Shown here one piece after another: positions 7,445-9,444 of a stretch of DNA of 9,444 bases. The notes beneath the pieces are model-generated. The model did not search any database. It was not told where the DNA came from and saw only the letters and a list, made by a program, of their open reading frames with translations. Made by a program: the position numbers and the translations under genes. The stretch's first letter is position 1. Each line of letters starts with the position of its first letter. Source of the stretch: an uncultured Clostridia bacterium (GTDB lineage Bacteria; Bacillota; Clostridia; TANB77; CAG-508); assembly GCA_934167435.1 (NCBI GenBank), contig CAKPKZ010000058.1, positions 1 to 9,444 of the forward strand, in the 5' to 3' direction.

Positions 7445-7453
7445 TGTTATAAT
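7445..7453 (+). promoter_or_regulatory. Extended -10 promoter of the transglutaminase-like gene
   Basis: TGT-TATAAT is a perfect extended -10 (TG at 7445-7446, hexamer 7448-7453) 27 bases before the ATG at 7481. No good -35 is seen 17 bases upstream, which is tolerated with an extended -10. It lies next to the divergent germination promoter region. Confidence 0.6.
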
Positions 7454-7480
7454 TTGAGTAAATTATTAAGGAGACAATAT

Positions 7481-8617
7481 ATGAAAAGTAAGTTTGCAAC
7501 AATAATAATGTCTATAATAATAATCATAATTATAGGTGTTATAGGAATATTTGGAATAATAGTACTACAAGAATTTTACCAAATAGATATATATGATGAG
7601 GTTGAAAATTTTGTAACAGACTTTAGTACAATAAATAATGAAGACAATTTAACACAAAAAATAGAGGCTCCCCAAATAATACAAGAGCAATTAGATGGAG
7701 TGGAGTCAACATTAAATAATATAAAAAATGTAGATTATACCAATATAAAAGTAAATAAACATTTTTATAATCAATTAAGTGAAGAGTCAAAAATTTTATA
7801 TAAAGCATTCGAAAGCAATAAAGAAAACATGAAAACAGGAACATATAAAATAGAATTCGGAACAGCATTTACTACATTACTTTCTAAGAAAAATGGGCAA
7901 GATCTGTTGTGGGACTATTATCAATCTGCAATTGAAGCATATACGCATGATAATCCAGATGTTTTTTATTTGGATGCACAAAAAATGTATTTAAATGTTG
8001 AAACAATAACAAAAGGATCAAATGTAACATATAACGCTTATATAAATAGTGGAAATGAGCAAAATTACTTAGTAAATGAATTTAACACTAAAGAAAAAGT
8101 TGACAATGCAATAGCTAAATTAGAAAATATAAGGAGTGTTGTTATACAAAATAAACAACAAACAACCTATGACAATATAAAAATGGTTCATGATTATTTA
8201 GTTCAAACAATAGAGTACGAAAGCACAATATCTAAAAATAATATTTATAATATATATGGAGCTTTAATAAATAAAGAGTGTGTATGTGAAGGGTATGCTA
8301 AAAGTTTTAAATATTTAATGGATGGGTTAAACATTCCTTGCTTAGTAGTAAGTGGAAAAGTTACAGACTCACAAGGAAAAATGGAAAATCACGCATGGAA
8401 CTATGTAGAAATTAATGGAATGTGGTATGCAGTAGACACAACGTGGGACGATCCTGTAATAATAGGAAATGGTAAAATTTCAAATACTAGAAAATATAAA
8501 TATTTTTTAGTAGGAGAAGATAAAATTAATGTTGACCATATACCAGAAGGAAAGTTCACTGAAAAAGGTAAAGAGTTTTTATATCCAGAATTAAGCAAAG
8601 AAAGTTATATTAAATAA
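7481..8617 (+). CDS. Membrane-anchored transglutaminase-like superfamily protein
   Basis: A 378-residue protein with one N-terminal membrane segment (about residues 5-29), a linker, an uncharacterised middle region (about 85-215) containing DNPDVFYLD, and a C-terminal transglutaminase-like domain (about 230-325). The papain-type triad is visible: Cys269 in VCEGYAKSF, His304 in HAWNYV and Asp319 in VDTTWDDP. The segment IYGALINKECVCEGYA is typical of bacterial members. Such domains act as transamidases or cysteine proteases, usually outside the cell; the actual reaction is unknown. An in-frame TTG at 7454 would add nine residues, but AAGGAG (7468-7473) spaced seven bases before the ATG at 7481 decides for the ATG. 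It is divergent from the germination operon, and the dCMP deaminase gene follows 17 bases after its stop. A role in spore or wall protein processing is possible but unsupported. Confidence 0.85.
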   Translation: MKSKFATIIMSIIIIIIIGVIGIFGIIVLQEFYQIDIYDEVENFVTDFSTINNEDNLTQKIEAPQIIQEQLDGVESTLNNIKNVDYTNIKVNKHFYNQLSEESKILYKAFESNKENMKTGTYKIEFGTAFTTLLSKKNGQDLLWDYYQSAIEAYTHDNPDVFYLDAQKMYLNVETITKGSNVTYNAYINSGNEQNYLVNEFNTKEKVDNAIAKLENIRSVVIQNKQQTTYDNIKMVHDYLVQTIEYESTISKNNIYNIYGALINKECVCEGYAKSFKYLMDGLNIPCLVVSGKVTDSQGKMENHAWNYVEINGMWYAVDTTWDDPVIIGNGKISNTRKYKYFLVGEDKINVDHIPEGKFTEKGKEFLYPELSKESYIK

Positions 8618-8634
8618 TAGGAGGAATAATAGGA

Positions 8635-9138
8635 GTGAACGAAAAAAATTATAAAAGAAAAAATTACATAAATTGGGATGAATATTTTATGGCAATTGCA
8701 AAACTTTCTGCAATGAGAAGCAAAGATCCATCAACACAAGTAGGGGCTTGTATAGTAAGTGATGACAATAGAATTTTATCAGTAGGTTATAATGGAGCTC
8801 CAAATGGATTTGATGATGAAAAATTTCCATGGGGAAGAGATGGCGAAAATTTAAATACAAAGTATCCATATGTTTGTCATGCTGAAATGAATGCAATATT
8901 AAATTATAGAGGATATAAAAAAGATTTAGAAAGAGCTAAGATATATGTTGATTTATTTCCTTGTAATGAATGTGCAAAAATAATAATACAATCAGGAATA
9001 AAAGAAGTAATATATTTGTCAGATAAATATTCAAATTCAGAAAATAACATTGCATCTAGAAAATTATTTGATGAGTGTGGTGTAAAATATAGTAAAATAA
9101 ATGTAGAAAATGGGAAAGAAATAAGTTTAAAATTTTAA
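8635..9138 (+). CDS. dCMP deaminase (ComEB-type cytidine/deoxycytidylate deaminase)
   Basis: A 167-residue zinc enzyme that converts dCMP to dUMP, the substrate of thymidylate synthase. Seen: the family opening YINWDEYFMAIAKLSAMRSKDP (in residues 11-32), TQVGACIV, the GYNGAPNGF loop (51-59), the zinc and catalytic motif HAEMNAI (His82 ligand, Glu84 proton shuttle), and PCNEC (Cys110 and Cys113 ligands). Length is normal for the family. The start is GTG at 8635: AGGAGG (8619-8624) lies ten bases upstream, and the next ATG (8689) would remove the conserved N-terminus. A second AGGAG (8631-8635) overlaps the GTG and is too close to serve it. The gene follows the transglutaminase-like gene by 17 bases and is probably cotranscribed. 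The Bacillus homologue lies in the comE operon, but no competence genes are near here, so metabolism is the safer reading. Confidence 0.94.
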   Translation: MNEKNYKRKNYINWDEYFMAIAKLSAMRSKDPSTQVGACIVSDDNRILSVGYNGAPNGFDDEKFPWGRDGENLNTKYPYVCHAEMNAILNYRGYKKDLERAKIYVDLFPCNECAKIIIQSGIKEVIYLSDKYSNSENNIASRKLFDECGVKYSKINVENGKEISLKF

Positions 9139-9144
9139 TAATGA

Positions 9145-9174
9145 TTGACTATGAAGAATAATAAATGTTATACT
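9145..9174 (+). promoter_or_regulatory. Promoter of the amidase gene
   Basis: TTGACT (9145-9150, five of six to the -35 consensus) is followed after 18 bases by TATACT (9169-9174), with TG at 9166-9167 forming an extended -10. It lies between the deaminase stop and the amidase start and would give a leader of about 20 bases. This is the best sigma-A-type promoter in the window. Confidence 0.75.
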
Positions 9175-9200
9175 AATGAAAAGTAGAAAAGAGGGAAAAA

Positions 9201-9444
9201 ATGAAAAAGGTAGTAAGTATATTAATATTTTTGGCAATAGTGTTAATAAGCATTTATTCAAATGCAATGACAATAGTTTTAGATCCAGGACATGGTGGAA
9301 CTGATTCAGGAGCAATAGAAAATGGAATTTATGAGAAAGATGTAAATTTAAAAATTGCTAATTATTTAAAGGAGTATTTGCAACAATATAACAATGTAAA
9401 TGTAATAATGACTCATAATGGGTTTAGTGGATATGATTTTACTA
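9201..9444 (+). CDS. N-acetylmuramoyl-L-alanine amidase, Amidase_3 family (partial, 3' end outside window)
   Basis: The first 81 codons of a secreted wall hydrolase are present; the gene runs off the window. Residues 1-22 form a signal peptide or anchor (MKK, hydrophobic core, SNA). The catalytic domain begins at once with IVLDPGHGGTDSGAI, where His31 is the first zinc ligand, and NGIYEKDVNLKIA, where Glu45 is the second. The enzyme type cuts the bond between N-acetylmuramic acid and the L-alanine of the stem peptide. GAGGG at 9191-9195 and the ATG at 9201 fix the start. With no domain between signal and catalytic region it resembles small CwlD-type amidases, which make cortex muramic lactam in spores, but the C-terminal part is not visible, so vegetative roles are equally possible. 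Confidence 0.88.
   Translation, partial: MKKVVSILIFLAIVLISIYSNAMTIVLDPGHGGTDSGAIENGIYEKDVNLKIANYLKEYLQQYNNVNVIMTHNGFSGYDFT

Noticed and set aside
7454..7480. TTG at 7454 as start of the transglutaminase-like gene
   Set aside because: It lies immediately after the -10 element and has no ribosome binding site, while AAGGAG stands at the right distance from the ATG at 7481.

Overview
The window is very AT-rich (roughly three quarters A+T), uses ATA, AGA and TTA codons heavily, has strong AGGAGG-type ribosome binding sites, and carries a three-gene germinant-receptor operon. This fits an endospore-forming (or formerly spore-forming) low-GC member of the Clostridia, possibly an uncultured gut or anaerobic lineage. 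The standard genetic code fits: Trp is TGG and the reading frames are coherent.

Layout. Left part, + strand: a possible tail of an upstream gene (1-61); a small membrane zinc metallopeptidase of the YugP type (81-770); secG (840-1088); a hairpin; and rnr, encoding RNase R (1145-3085). Middle part, - strand, convergent with rnr: a germination-receptor operon read from 7368 down to 3302 in the order A, B, C subunit. The A gene is broken by one extra base near 6081. Directly after the C gene lies a 59-codon two-membrane-span reading frame with a TTG start and a perfect AGGAGG (3109-3288). It is easily missed and is a candidate fourth ('D') receptor subunit. Right part, + strand, divergent from the germination operon: a membrane-anchored transglutaminase-like protein (7481-8617), a dCMP deaminase (8635-9138), and the start of an N-acetylmuramoyl-L-alanine amidase cut by the window edge (9201 onward).

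How the genes work together. secG and rnr are housekeeping genes for protein secretion and RNA turnover. The germination operon encodes an inner-spore-membrane receptor that senses nutrients: A and B are membrane subunits, C is normally a lipoprotein, and small two-span D proteins accompany some Bacillus receptors. The three genes on the right are not obviously one pathway: an extracytoplasmic transglutaminase fold, thymidylate-precursor synthesis, and cell-wall hydrolysis.

The most interesting points are the hidden small gene after the C subunit, the rnr terminator hairpin lying antisense inside that gene, the single-base frameshift in the A subunit, and the C subunit that has Ser where the lipobox Cys should be. 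The window is densely coding. No gap exceeds 300 bases, and no tRNA, rRNA, CRISPR array, insertion sequence or riboswitch was recognised.
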